Below are positions 37,209 to 43,985 of a stretch of 43,985 nt of DNA, piece by piece. The notes below the pieces were generated by a model. That model saw only the letters and a program-made list of their open reading frames with translations. It was not told the origin of the DNA and did not search any database. The position numbers and the translations under genes were made by a program. Origin of the DNA: Candidatus Nanopelagicales bacterium (GTDB lineage Bacteria; Actinomycetota; Actinomycetes; S36-B12; CAIYMF01); the NCBI GenBank assembly GCA_025456065.1, contig JALOLH010000033.1, positions 1 through 43,985 on the forward strand. Reading direction: 5' to 3'. The first letter of the stretch is position 1; each line of letters begins with the position of its first letter.

Positions 37209-37227
37209 GCAGGCAAGCCTTACCTGT
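37209..37227 (-). promoter_or_regulatory. Possible DtxR/IdeR-type iron box
   Basis: AGGCAAG-C-CTTACCT (core 37211-37225) is a 15-base palindrome with one mismatch. Over 19 bases it matches 11 positions of the actinobacterial iron-box consensus TTAGGTTAGGCTAACCTAA. It lies just upstream of the minus-strand DUF779-like gene, and about 190 bases from the carboxylase start. If real, that gene would be repressed when iron is plentiful. This rests on sequence resemblance only. Confidence 0.4.
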
Positions 37228-37374
37228 CCGAAAGGTCGACTTCCAGCTACTGGCCGGTGTTACCTCCGGGTAGTCCTGCGGCGCGCGCCGGGACTCGCCG
37301 GGGAGCACCGCCGGCTTCGCCCACCCCGTGGCACATGCCGCCGCCGGGCCTCCCGTGCCGCCCCGCGGAGCAAC

Positions 37375-37407
37375 TTGACGCTGATGTCAACTTGACGCTA
37401 GCGTCAA
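37375..37407 (+). promoter_or_regulatory. Tandem palindromic operator and promoter of the carboxylase operon
   Basis: Two boxes stand one base apart: TTGACGCTGATGTCAA (37375-37390) and the perfect palindrome TTGACGCTAGCGTCAA (37392-37407). The first TTGACG can serve as a -35 and TAGCGT (37399-37404) as a -10 with an 18-base spacer, so a bound repressor would cover the promoter. Palindromes of the form TTGAC-N6-GTCAA are typical of MerR- or TetR-type regulators of acyl-CoA metabolism (for example LiuR sites). The regulator gene is not in the window. Confidence 0.65.
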
Positions 37408-37412
37408 CTCCC

Positions 37413-39035
37413 GTGCACCCCGTGATGAGGACGTCGGTGGACCCCCGCTCCGAGGCCTTCCGGGCCAACCGTGCGGCCATGCTGGCCTCGCTGGCGGAGC
37501 TCGACCAGCTGCATGCCACGGTGACCACGGGTGGGGGCTCGTCGAACCCGGCCAAGGCGACCAAGGCGGTCCAGCGCCACCGTGACCGGGGCAAGCTGCT
37601 GCCCCGCGAGCGGATCGCGGCCCTGCTCGACGCCGACAGCCCGTTCCTGGAGCTCTCGCCGCTGGCCGGCTGGGGCTCCAAGGACGAGCTCGGCGTCGGG
37701 CTGGTGACCGGCATCGGCTGGGTGAACGGCGTGGAGTGCCTGGTCAGCGCCAACGACCCGACGGTCAAGGGTGGTGCCCAGAGCCCGATGACGATGCACA
37801 AGGCGTTGCGCGCCATGGACATCGCGATGCGCAACCGCCTGCCCCTGATCAACCTCACGGAGTCCGGCGGCGCGGACCTGCCGAACCAGGCGGAGGTGTT
37901 CGTGCCAGGTGGCGCGAGCTTCCGCAACCTCACCCAGATGTCCGCGGCGAACATCCCGACGATCACGCTGGTCTTCGGCTCGTCGACGGCGGGTGGGGCC
38001 TACGTGCCCGGCATGAGCGACTACATCGTCATGCAGAAGAAGTCGGCGAAGGTGTTCCTGGCCGGGCCGCCGCTGGTGAAGATGGCGATCAACGAGGACG
38101 CGGTCGAGGAGGACCTCGGTGGCGCGGAGATGCACTCGCGGGTCTCGGGCCTCTCGGACTACCTGGCCGACGACGAGCTGGACGCGCTGCGCATCGGACG
38201 TGGCATCGTCGGGCACCTGAACTGGCGCAAGCTGGGGCCCGCACCGCGCACCGCGGTCCCCGACGCGCCCGCGCTCGATCCCGAGGAGCTGCTCGGCGTC
38301 GCCAGCGCCGACGTCCGCGTGCCGTTCGACACCCGCGAGATCATCGCCCGGATCGTCGACGGCTCGCGGTTCGAGGAGTTCAAGCCCCTGTACGGCTCGC
38401 AGCTGGTCACCGGGTGGGCCGAGCTCGCCGGCTACCCGGTCGGGATCATCGCCAACAACGGCATCCTGTTCAGCGAGGAGTCGCAGAAGTCCGCGCAGTT
38501 CATCCAGCTGTGCAACCGCCACGACACCCCGATCCTGTTCCTGCAGAACACGACCGGCTTCATGGTCGGCACCCGGTACGAGCAGCGCGGCATCATCAAG
38601 GACGGCGCCAAGCTGATCAACGCGGTGTCGAACTCGGCGGTGCCGCACGTCACCCTCATGGTGGGGGCCTCCTACGGGGCGGGGAACTACGGGATGGCCG
38701 GCCGCGCGTTCAACCCGCGGTTCGTCTTCACCTGGCCCAACCACCGGATCGCGGTGATGGGGCCCAAGCAGCTCGGCGGGGTGATGGAGATCGTCGCCCG
38801 CCAGAAGGCCGAGAAGCTCGGCATCCCGTGGAGCGACGAGCAGTTCGCCCCCATGCGCCAGGGCCTCGAGGACCAGGTCGAGCGCGAGTCGACCGCTCTG
38901 TTCGCGACGGGTCGGGTCTGGGACGACGGGATCATCGACCCGCGCGACTCCCGCACCGTGCTCGGGTTCGCGCTCTCGGCGATCCACTCCAACGAGGTCA
39001 AGGGGACGTCGAACTTCGGCGTCTTCCGGATGTGA
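37413..39035 (+). CDS. Acyl-CoA carboxylase beta subunit (carboxyltransferase)
   Basis: A 540-residue carboxyltransferase that moves CO2 from biotin to acetyl-, propionyl- or methylcrotonyl-CoA. Both crotonase-like halves are visible: N-terminal [20 protein letters not shown] and [16 protein letters not shown], and C-terminal [20 protein letters not shown] and [20 protein letters not shown]. The latter pattern, and [19 protein letters not shown], resemble methylcrotonyl-CoA or AccD-type subunits of leucine and branched-acyl breakdown. No ribosome binding site exists. The GTG at 37413 would be the first codon of a leaderless transcript from the promoter above. GTG 37422 and ATG 37425 are alternatives. 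Confidence 0.92.
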   Translation: MHPVMRTSVDPRSEAFRANRAAMLASLAELDQLHATVTTGGGSSNPAKATKAVQRHRDRGKLLPRERIAALLDADSPFLELSPLAGWGSKDELGVGLVTGIGWVNGVECLVSANDPTVKGGAQSPMTMHKALRAMDIAMRNRLPLINLTESGGADLPNQAEVFVPGGASFRNLTQMSAANIPTITLVFGSSTAGGAYVPGMSDYIVMQKKSAKVFLAGPPLVKMAINEDAVEEDLGGAEMHSRVSGLSDYLADDELDALRIGRGIVGHLNWRKLGPAPRTAVPDAPALDPEELLGVASADVRVPFDTREIIARIVDGSRFEEFKPLYGSQLVTGWAELAGYPVGIIANNGILFSEESQKSAQFIQLCNRHDTPILFLQNTTGFMVGTRYEQRGIIKDGAKLINAVSNSAVPHVTLMVGASYGAGNYGMAGRAFNPRFVFTWPNHRIAVMGPKQLGGVMEIVARQKAEKLGIPWSDEQFAPMRQGLEDQVERESTALFATGRVWDDGIIDPRDSRTVLGFALSAIHSNEVKGTSNFGVFRM

Positions 39036-39043
39036 GGGACGTG

Positions 39044-41170
39044 ATGGAGCAGCAGGGCAGCCAGCCGTCCGTCGGCGTAGTCGATCCCGCCAACTCAGTT
39101 GGTCGTTTCGACTACGCAGCCGGTGGGGGCATGCGCCCGATCCGGCGCATCCTCGTGGCCAACCGCGGCGAGATCGCCCGGCGGGTCATCCGCACCGCCC
39201 GTGCGATGGGCCTGCAGGCGGTCGCGATCCACTCCGACCCCGACGCCGGGGCCCCGTTCGTCCGGGATGCCGACCTCGCCGTGGCCATCGGGGGGCGCAC
39301 CTCGGCGGAGTCCTACCTGGTGGTCGAGAAGGTGCTCGACGCCGCCCGGCGCTCGGGGGCGGACGCGATCCACCCCGGGTACGGCTTCCTTTCGGAGAAC
39401 CCGGAGTTCGCCCTCGCCGTGGCGGAGGCGGGCCTGGCCTGGATCGGGCCGACGCCGGCCTCCATGCGGGCGATGGCCCTCAAGGTCGAGGCCAAGCGGC
39501 TGGTCGCGGCCGCCGGGGTGCCGCTGGTGCCCGGCGCCGAGCTGGCCGCCGACGCGTCGGATGCGGAGATCACGGCCGCGGGCGCACAGGTCGGCTTCCC
39601 GCTGCTGGTGAAGGCCTCGGCCGGCGGTGGCGGCAAGGGCATGCGCCTGGTCCGCGACCCGGCCGAGCTGCTCGAGGCGGTCTCCGGGGCCCGCAACGAG
39701 GCGGCGTCGGCGTTCGGTGACCCGACCGTCTTCATGGAGCGCTACCTCGAGCGCGGCCGGCACGTGGAGGTGCAGGTCTTCGGCGACACCCACGGCAACG
39801 TGGTGCACCTGTTCGAGCGCGAGTGCTCGATCCAGCGGCGGCACCAGAAGGTCGTGGAGGAGTCCCCGTCGCCGGGTGCGACCGAGGTGACGCTGGAGCG
39901 GATGTACGCCGCCGCGGTGGCCGCCGCGCGGGCGATCGACTACGTCGGTGCCGGCACCGTGGAGTTCATGGTCGCCGGCGAGGGGGACGCGCAGGAGTTC
40001 TTCTTCCTGGAGATGAACACCCGGCTGCAGGTGGAGCACCCGGTCACCGAGGAGGTCACCGGCCTGGACCTGGTCGAGTGGCAGATCCGCGTCGCGCGCG
40101 GGGAGGAGCTGCCGCTGGCCCAGGCGGCCATCACCCGCAGCGGCCACGCGATCGAGGTGCGCCTGTACGCCGAGGATCCGGCGCGGGGGTACCTGCCCGG
40201 CATCGGCCGGATCGAGCGCTTCGTGGTGCCCGACCTGCGCGGCGTCCGGGTGGAGACCGGCGTGGAGTCGGGGTCCGAGGTCAGCGCCTTCTACGACCCG
40301 ATGCTCGCCAAGGTGATCGCCCACGGCGTCTCCCGGGCGGAGGCGTCGGCGACGCTGGCCGGCTGCCTCGAGGCCCTCGAGGTCGCCGGGGTGCCCACGA
40401 ACCGCGAGTCCCTGGCCGCGGTCCTGCGCGAGCCCGGCTTCCTGGCCGGCGACACCACCACGGCGTACCTCGAGGAGCACCCGGCGGTGGCCGCCCCCCT
40501 GGTCGACCGGGACGAGCTCGCCCGGCACCTCGTGGCCGCGGCGCTCGGACTGGCCGAGCAGGAGCGCGCGGGGCAGCCCTGGGTCGCGCTGGCCCCGGCC
40601 GGCTGGCGCAACGTGCCGGCGGTGCCGGAGGTGCGTCGGTTCGCGTACGCCGACGGCGGCACCGACCGCACGCTGGAGGTGCACTACGCGCGCCGCCGTG
40701 ACGGCTCCGTCGCGGTGACCCTCGGCGGGGACCTCGGTGACGCGGCCGCTGATGCCGGGGCGGTGCTGCCCGCCACCCTGGAGGTGACCTGGGTCCTTGC
40801 CGACGGCGAGCACGTGCAGGCCGAGTTCGACGGCGTGGGGACCCGGTACCGCGTCCGCCGGGCCGGGGACTGGGTGCTCGTGACCGGCCTGGGCCGGACC
40901 ACGGTGCTCCGGGTGCTGCCCCGGTACCCGGACGCCCTCGAGCACGCCCACGACCACGGCTTGGTCACGCCGGTGCCGGGGACGGTCACCCAGGTGCTGG
41001 TCGCGCCCGGGGACGCCGTCGCCGCCGGGGACACGCTCGTGGTGCTCGAGGCGATGAAGATGGAGCACCGGATCAAGGCCGACGGGGACGGGGTCGTGGC
41101 GGAGGTCCGGGTGGCGGTGGGCGACTCGGTGGACGCCCACCACGTCGTCGCGGTCCTCGAGGAGGAGTAG
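39044..41170 (+). CDS. Acyl-CoA carboxylase alpha subunit (biotin carboxylase plus biotin carrier)
   Basis: It carboxylates its own biotin with ATP and bicarbonate. From the ATG at 39044 it has 708 residues. The biotin carboxylase domain starts at IRRILVANRGEIARRVIRTA, with ATP-grasp loop KASAGGGGKGM (about 190), ECSIQRRHQKVVEESPS and EMNTRLQVEHPVTEE. A linker follows, then the biotinyl domain with VLEAMKMEHRIKADG near the end. The start is uncertain. The ATG at 39044 is 8 bases after the beta-subunit stop. A second ATG at 39131 sits directly before the family's normal N-terminus, and the 29 residues between them are mostly encoded by a 45-nt palindrome. Confidence 0.93.
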   Translation: MEQQGSQPSVGVVDPANSVGRFDYAAGGGMRPIRRILVANRGEIARRVIRTARAMGLQAVAIHSDPDAGAPFVRDADLAVAIGGRTSAESYLVVEKVLDAARRSGADAIHPGYGFLSENPEFALAVAEAGLAWIGPTPASMRAMALKVEAKRLVAAAGVPLVPGAELAADASDAEITAAGAQVGFPLLVKASAGGGGKGMRLVRDPAELLEAVSGARNEAASAFGDPTVFMERYLERGRHVEVQVFGDTHGNVVHLFERECSIQRRHQKVVEESPSPGATEVTLERMYAAAVAAARAIDYVGAGTVEFMVAGEGDAQEFFFLEMNTRLQVEHPVTEEVTGLDLVEWQIRVARGEELPLAQAAITRSGHAIEVRLYAEDPARGYLPGIGRIERFVVPDLRGVRVETGVESGSEVSAFYDPMLAKVIAHGVSRAEASATLAGCLEALEVAGVPTNRESLAAVLREPGFLAGDTTTAYLEEHPAVAAPLVDRDELARHLVAAALGLAEQERAGQPWVALAPAGWRNVPAVPEVRRFAYADGGTDRTLEVHYARRRDGSVAVTLGGDLGDAAADAGAVLPATLEVTWVLADGEHVQAEFDGVGTRYRVRRAGDWVLVTGLGRTTVLRVLPRYPDALEHAHDHGLVTPVPGTVTQVLVAPGDAVAAGDTLVVLEAMKMEHRIKADGDGVVAEVRVAVGDSVDAHHVVAVLEEE
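39074..39118. repeat. 45-nt palindrome, TGCGTAGTCGAT family, copy 3
   Basis: Left GGCGTAGTCGATCCC, centre CAACT-C-AGTTG (39091-39101) and right CGTTTCGACTACGCA, with the central base at 39096. Over the 45 positions, 32 are identical in all three copies. This one stands alone, 13 kb from the other two, at the start of the carboxylase alpha gene. Because 45 is a multiple of three and the frame has no stop, it can be translated as VVDPANSVGRFDYAA. Confidence 0.92.
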
Positions 41171-41375
41171 GCCGGCGCTCGCGCCCCTCTCCGTCCGCTG
41201 CGCGGAGGGTGCGGGGTGCGCTCCCCGGCGCCGATCGGCGGCGGTGCGGCGGGTGCCGCCGTGCGCCGGGTGGCCGCGGTGCGCCCGGGGCCAGCAGCCG
41301 CGCGAGGGGCCCGTCGCCGGCATCCGGGGCCCGGCTGCTCTGGTGCGTGCGCCGCAACTGGAGGATGCTGGTCGC

Positions 41376-42491
41376 ATGGGCAGCACCTCCGCCCAGGAGC
41401 AGGGCATCCCCGAACCCACCCATCCGACGACCTGGTGGCACGCGCTGCCCGACGGGCGCGTCCAGTGCGACGTGTGCCCCCGGGAGTGCCGGCTGCACGA
41501 GGGCCAGCGCGGCCTGTGCTTCGTGCGCGCCCGGCAGGGTGACGCCATCGTGTCGACGACCTACGGCCGGTCGTCCGGCTACTGCGTCGACCCCATCGAG
41601 AAGAAGCCGCTCAACCACTTCCTGCCCGGCTCGTCGGTGCTCTCGTTCGGCACGGCCGGCTGCAACCTCACGTGCAAGTTCTGCCAGAACTGGGACATCT
41701 CGAAGTCCCGCGACATCGACACCCTCGCCGACGCGGCCATGCCGGCCGACATCGCCGCCGCGGCCGAGCGGCTCGGCTGCGCGAGCGTGGCCTTCACCTA
41801 CAACGACCCGGTGATCTTCGCCGAGTACGCCATCGACACGGCGATCGCCTGCGCCGAGCGCGGGATCCGCACGGTCGCGGTCACCGCCGGCTACATCAAG
41901 CCCGAGCCGCGAGCCGAGTTCTACCGGCACATGGATGCGGCCAACATCGACCTGAAGGGGTTCACGCGCGAGTTCTACCACCGCATCTGCGGCGCGGACC
42001 TCGACCGCGTCCTCGAGACCATCGAGTACGTCGCGACCCGGACCGAGACGTGGCTGGAGCTCACGACGCTGCTCATCCCGGGGCACAACGACGGGGACGC
42101 CGAGCTCCAGGCGATGACCCGCTGGGTGGTGGAGCACTGCGGCCCGGAGGTCCCCATGCACTTCAGCGCGTTCCACCCCGACTGGAAGATGCGCGACGTG
42201 CCGGCGACACCAGCCGCCACGCTGCGCCGCGCCCGCGAGATCGCCCTGGCCAACGGCGTCCGGTACGCCTACACCGGCAACGTGCACGACCGGGCCGGGG
42301 ACACCACGTCCTGCCCGGGCTGCGGCGCGGCCGTCATCGAGCGCGACTGGTACCAGCTGCGCGCCTACCGCCTGGACGGCGCGGGGCGCTGCGCGGCATG
42401 CGGCACCCAGGTGGCGGGGGTGTTCGACGGTCCTCCGGGGGACTGGGGCCGCCGCCGGCTGCCCGTCTCGATCGCCGCGGTGCTGCGATGA
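41376..42491 (+). CDS. amrS: AmmeMemoRadiSam system radical SAM enzyme
   Basis: A 371-residue radical SAM enzyme. The 4Fe-4S cysteines C96, C100 and C103 are in GTAGCNLTCKFCQNWDIS. The N-terminal part has a further cysteine motif (VQCDVCPRECRLHEGQRGLC), and the C-terminus holds two CxxC pairs (CPGCGAA, CAACGTQ) that may bind metal. YIKPEPRAEFYRHMDAANID and GNVHDRAGDTTSCP are typical of AmrS. The reaction is unknown. The ATG at 41376 follows GGAGGA with 10-base spacing. It is followed by the AmrB-AmrA fusion gene. The 205-base gap to the carboxylase gene upstream holds no gene that I can see. Confidence 0.93.
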   Translation: MGSTSAQEQGIPEPTHPTTWWHALPDGRVQCDVCPRECRLHEGQRGLCFVRARQGDAIVSTTYGRSSGYCVDPIEKKPLNHFLPGSSVLSFGTAGCNLTCKFCQNWDISKSRDIDTLADAAMPADIAAAAERLGCASVAFTYNDPVIFAEYAIDTAIACAERGIRTVAVTAGYIKPEPRAEFYRHMDAANIDLKGFTREFYHRICGADLDRVLETIEYVATRTETWLELTTLLIPGHNDGDAELQAMTRWVVEHCGPEVPMHFSAFHPDWKMRDVPATPAATLRRAREIALANGVRYAYTGNVHDRAGDTTSCPGCGAAVIERDWYQLRAYRLDGAGRCAACGTQVAGVFDGPPGDWGRRRLPVSIAAVLR

Positions 42492-42567
42492 GCCGGCGAC
42501 CGGGTGTCGCCGGCGGGCCGGCTGGTCCCGCCGGCAGGGCACCCCGCGATCCGGGACGGAGGGCGCC

Positions 42568-43985
42568 ATGAGGTGGCTCGGGCGCGGCGCGCCGGTCACC
42601 GGTGGCGTCCGCCCGCCCGCGGTGGCGGGCCAGTTCTACGCCGGTCGGGCCGAGCGCCTCGCCGAGGAGGTGGACGGCCACCTCGCGGCGGCGCATGCGG
42701 CACTGGCCCGGCAGCGTCGGGCGGAGGACGGGTCGGCGTGGCTGCCCGAGCGGCTGGTCGCCGTCGTCGCCCCGCACGCCGGGCACATCTACTCCGGGCC
42801 CACGGCCGGCTTCGCGTACGCGGTGATCGACCCGGGTCAGGTCCGCCGCGTCGTGCTGCTCGGCCCGGCGCACTTCGTCCCGGTCGACGGCATCGGGACC
42901 AGCACGGCGAGTGCCTGGGGGACGCCGCTGGGTGACGTGCCGCTCGACGTGGATCTCATGGCCGACCTCGAGCACCACTTCGACTCGGTCGCGCCCGCCG
43001 ACGAGGCCCATGGCCCGGAGCACAGCCTGGAGGTGCAGCTGCCGTTCCTCCAGCGCGTGCTCGACCCGGGCTGGACGCTGGTGCCGCTCATCGTCGGGGC
43101 CGACCTGCCCGAGGAGGTGGCGGCGGTGATCGCGCGCTGCGCGGAGCTGCCCGAGACGCTGGTCGTGGTCTCGACCGACCTGTCGCACTACCTGGACCAC
43201 CAGGCCGCCGTCGCCCGTGACGAGCGCACCATCGGAGCCGTGCTGCACCGCCGGCCCGAGGGCGTCGGCCCGCACGACGCCTGCGGGCGGTACCCCCTGC
43301 GCGGGTTGCTGGTCGCTGCCGAGCGCCACGGGTGGGACGTCGAGCTGCTGGACGCCCGCAACTCCGGGGACACCGCCGGGGACTGGGACCGGGTCGTGGG
43401 CTATGCGGCCTTCGCGCTCACCGCGCACCCCGATGCAGGGCCGGCCGGGCGGCTCGACGCCGAAGCCCGTGCGTCGCTGCTGGGCCTGGCCCGCGCCACC
43501 ATCGAGGGCAGCCTGGAGGCGGGCCGGCGGGTGCGGCCGGACCTCCCCGCCGGCCCGGCGGTCCTGCACGAGGTGGGCGCGGCGTTCGTCACGCTGCGCA
43601 CCCGGGACGGGGCCCTGCTGGGCTGCATCGGGTCGCTGTCGGCCCGCCAGCCGCTCGCCGAGGACGTCGTCGAGCACGCGTACGACGCGGCGTTCCGCGA
43701 CCCGCGGTTCCCGCCGATGGACGTCGAGCGTGCCCGGGACCTGGTCATCGACGTCTCGGTCCTCGCCCCGGCGCGGCCCTTCCCCTGCGTCGGCTGGGAC
43801 GACCTGGCGGCGCGGGTGCCGACCGGTGCCGGCGTCGTGGTCACCGCCGGGCACCACCGCGCCACGTTCCTGCCGGCCGTGTGGAAGCAGCTGCCCGAGC
43901 CGGTCGCGTTCCTGTCCGCGCTGTGGCGCAAGGCAGGGCTGCAGCCGGGGGAGTGGCCGGCGGGGATCGCGGTCGAGGTCTACGA
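42568..43985 (+). CDS. AmmeMemoRadiSam protein AmrB-AmrA fusion, partial
   Basis: The frame runs off the right edge, leaving 472 codons. Residues about 15-290 form the Memo (AmrB) domain, which is related to extradiol dioxygenases. Metal-ligand-like histidines are in VVAPHAGHIYSGPTAGFAY, LLGPAHFVPVDG, PEHSLEVQLPFLQ and VSTDLSHYL. From about residue 300 the AMMECR1 (AmrA) domain follows, with VTLRTRDGALLGCIGSLSAR then QPLAEDV and DPRFPPM. Human MEMO1 and AMMECR1 are homologues. Fusion of both, next to the radical SAM enzyme, is a known arrangement of unknown function. The ATG follows GGACGGAGGG. Confidence 0.93.
   Translation, partial: MRWLGRGAPVTGGVRPPAVAGQFYAGRAERLAEEVDGHLAAAHAALARQRRAEDGSAWLPERLVAVVAPHAGHIYSGPTAGFAYAVIDPGQVRRVVLLGPAHFVPVDGIGTSTASAWGTPLGDVPLDVDLMADLEHHFDSVAPADEAHGPEHSLEVQLPFLQRVLDPGWTLVPLIVGADLPEEVAAVIARCAELPETLVVVSTDLSHYLDHQAAVARDERTIGAVLHRRPEGVGPHDACGRYPLRGLLVAAERHGWDVELLDARNSGDTAGDWDRVVGYAAFALTAHPDAGPAGRLDAEARASLLGLARATIEGSLEAGRRVRPDLPAGPAVLHEVGAAFVTLRTRDGALLGCIGSLSARQPLAEDVVEHAYDAAFRDPRFPPMDVERARDLVIDVSVLAPARPFPCVGWDDLAARVPTGAGVVVTAGHHRATFLPAVWKQLPEPVAFLSALWRKAGLQPGEWPAGIAVEVY

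Noticed and set aside
37736-39034. Carboxylase alpha frame extended back to 37736
   Set aside because: The frame is open through the beta-subunit gene in another phase, but that stretch is Arg/Gly-rich shadow sequence. The true start is at 39044 or 39131.

Overview
The window is about 44 kb of very GC-rich DNA with densely packed genes, frequent GTG starts and many 4-base start/stop overlaps. The gene families point to an actinobacterium (Actinomycetota): a dnaK-grpE-dnaJ-hspR operon followed by clpB, a bacterial proteasome activator (Bpa) with a C-terminal GPYL, a DUF4446 protein, actinobacterial-type acyl-CoA carboxylase subunits, and an upp-tadA-tRNA-Ser-SRP RNA neighbourhood. I cannot name genus or species from the sequence alone.

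Layout. 1-5.6 kb: heat-shock block (end of dnaK, grpE, dnaJ, the repressor hspR, then clpB). 5.6-9.0 kb: osmC, tRNA-Ser(GGA), the small SRP RNA, an S66 LD-carboxypeptidase, upp, tadA and a tocopherol-cyclase-like protein. 10.0-12.8 kb: soluble PTS proteins (EIIB, EIIA, HPr, enzyme I) with no EIIC permease. 13.1-16.9 kb: purC, purB and purD on the minus strand, separated by repeat-rich gaps. 17.0-24.5 kb, minus strand: a small helical-repeat protein, a class III aminotransferase with a shortened cofactor loop, the proton-pumping transhydrogenase pntB/pntA, an old yellow enzyme homologue and purA. 24.6-25.7 kb: an AbiEi/DUF559-type endonuclease-like gene bracketed by two 45-nt palindromes. 25.7-31 kb: fba, an FAD-linked oxidase, a glycerophosphodiesterase, DUF4446 and a prephenate dehydratase of unusual type. 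30.8-34.7 kb, minus strand: a small membrane protein, a rhomboid protease, a HAD phosphatase, serS and bpa. 34.8-37.2 kb: a SET-domain protein, a two-helix potassium channel with an RCK domain, and a small DUF779-like protein behind a possible iron box. 37.4-41.2 kb: acyl-CoA carboxylase beta and alpha subunits behind a tandem palindromic operator. 41.4 kb to the end: the AmmeMemoRadiSam pair (radical SAM enzyme plus an AmrB-AmrA fusion that runs off the window).

The least explained signal is a set of dispersed palindromes of about 41-51 nt, each with an odd number of bases and one central base. One family (TGCGTAGTCGAT...CAACTnRGTTG...ATCGACTACGCA) has three copies. Two of them bracket the endonuclease-like gene, and one supplies that gene's stop codon. 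The third sits in frame at the start of the carboxylase alpha gene. This layout resembles the REP/RAYT systems of proteobacteria, but with a PD-(D/E)xK-type nuclease in place of a transposase, and it is my candidate for an undescribed system. Other hairpins (upstream of clpB, between ptsI and purC, between purB and purD) have similar geometry but different sequences.

Most genes are housekeeping: protein folding and quality control, purine synthesis and salvage, central carbon and redox metabolism, and fatty or propionyl-acyl carboxylation.
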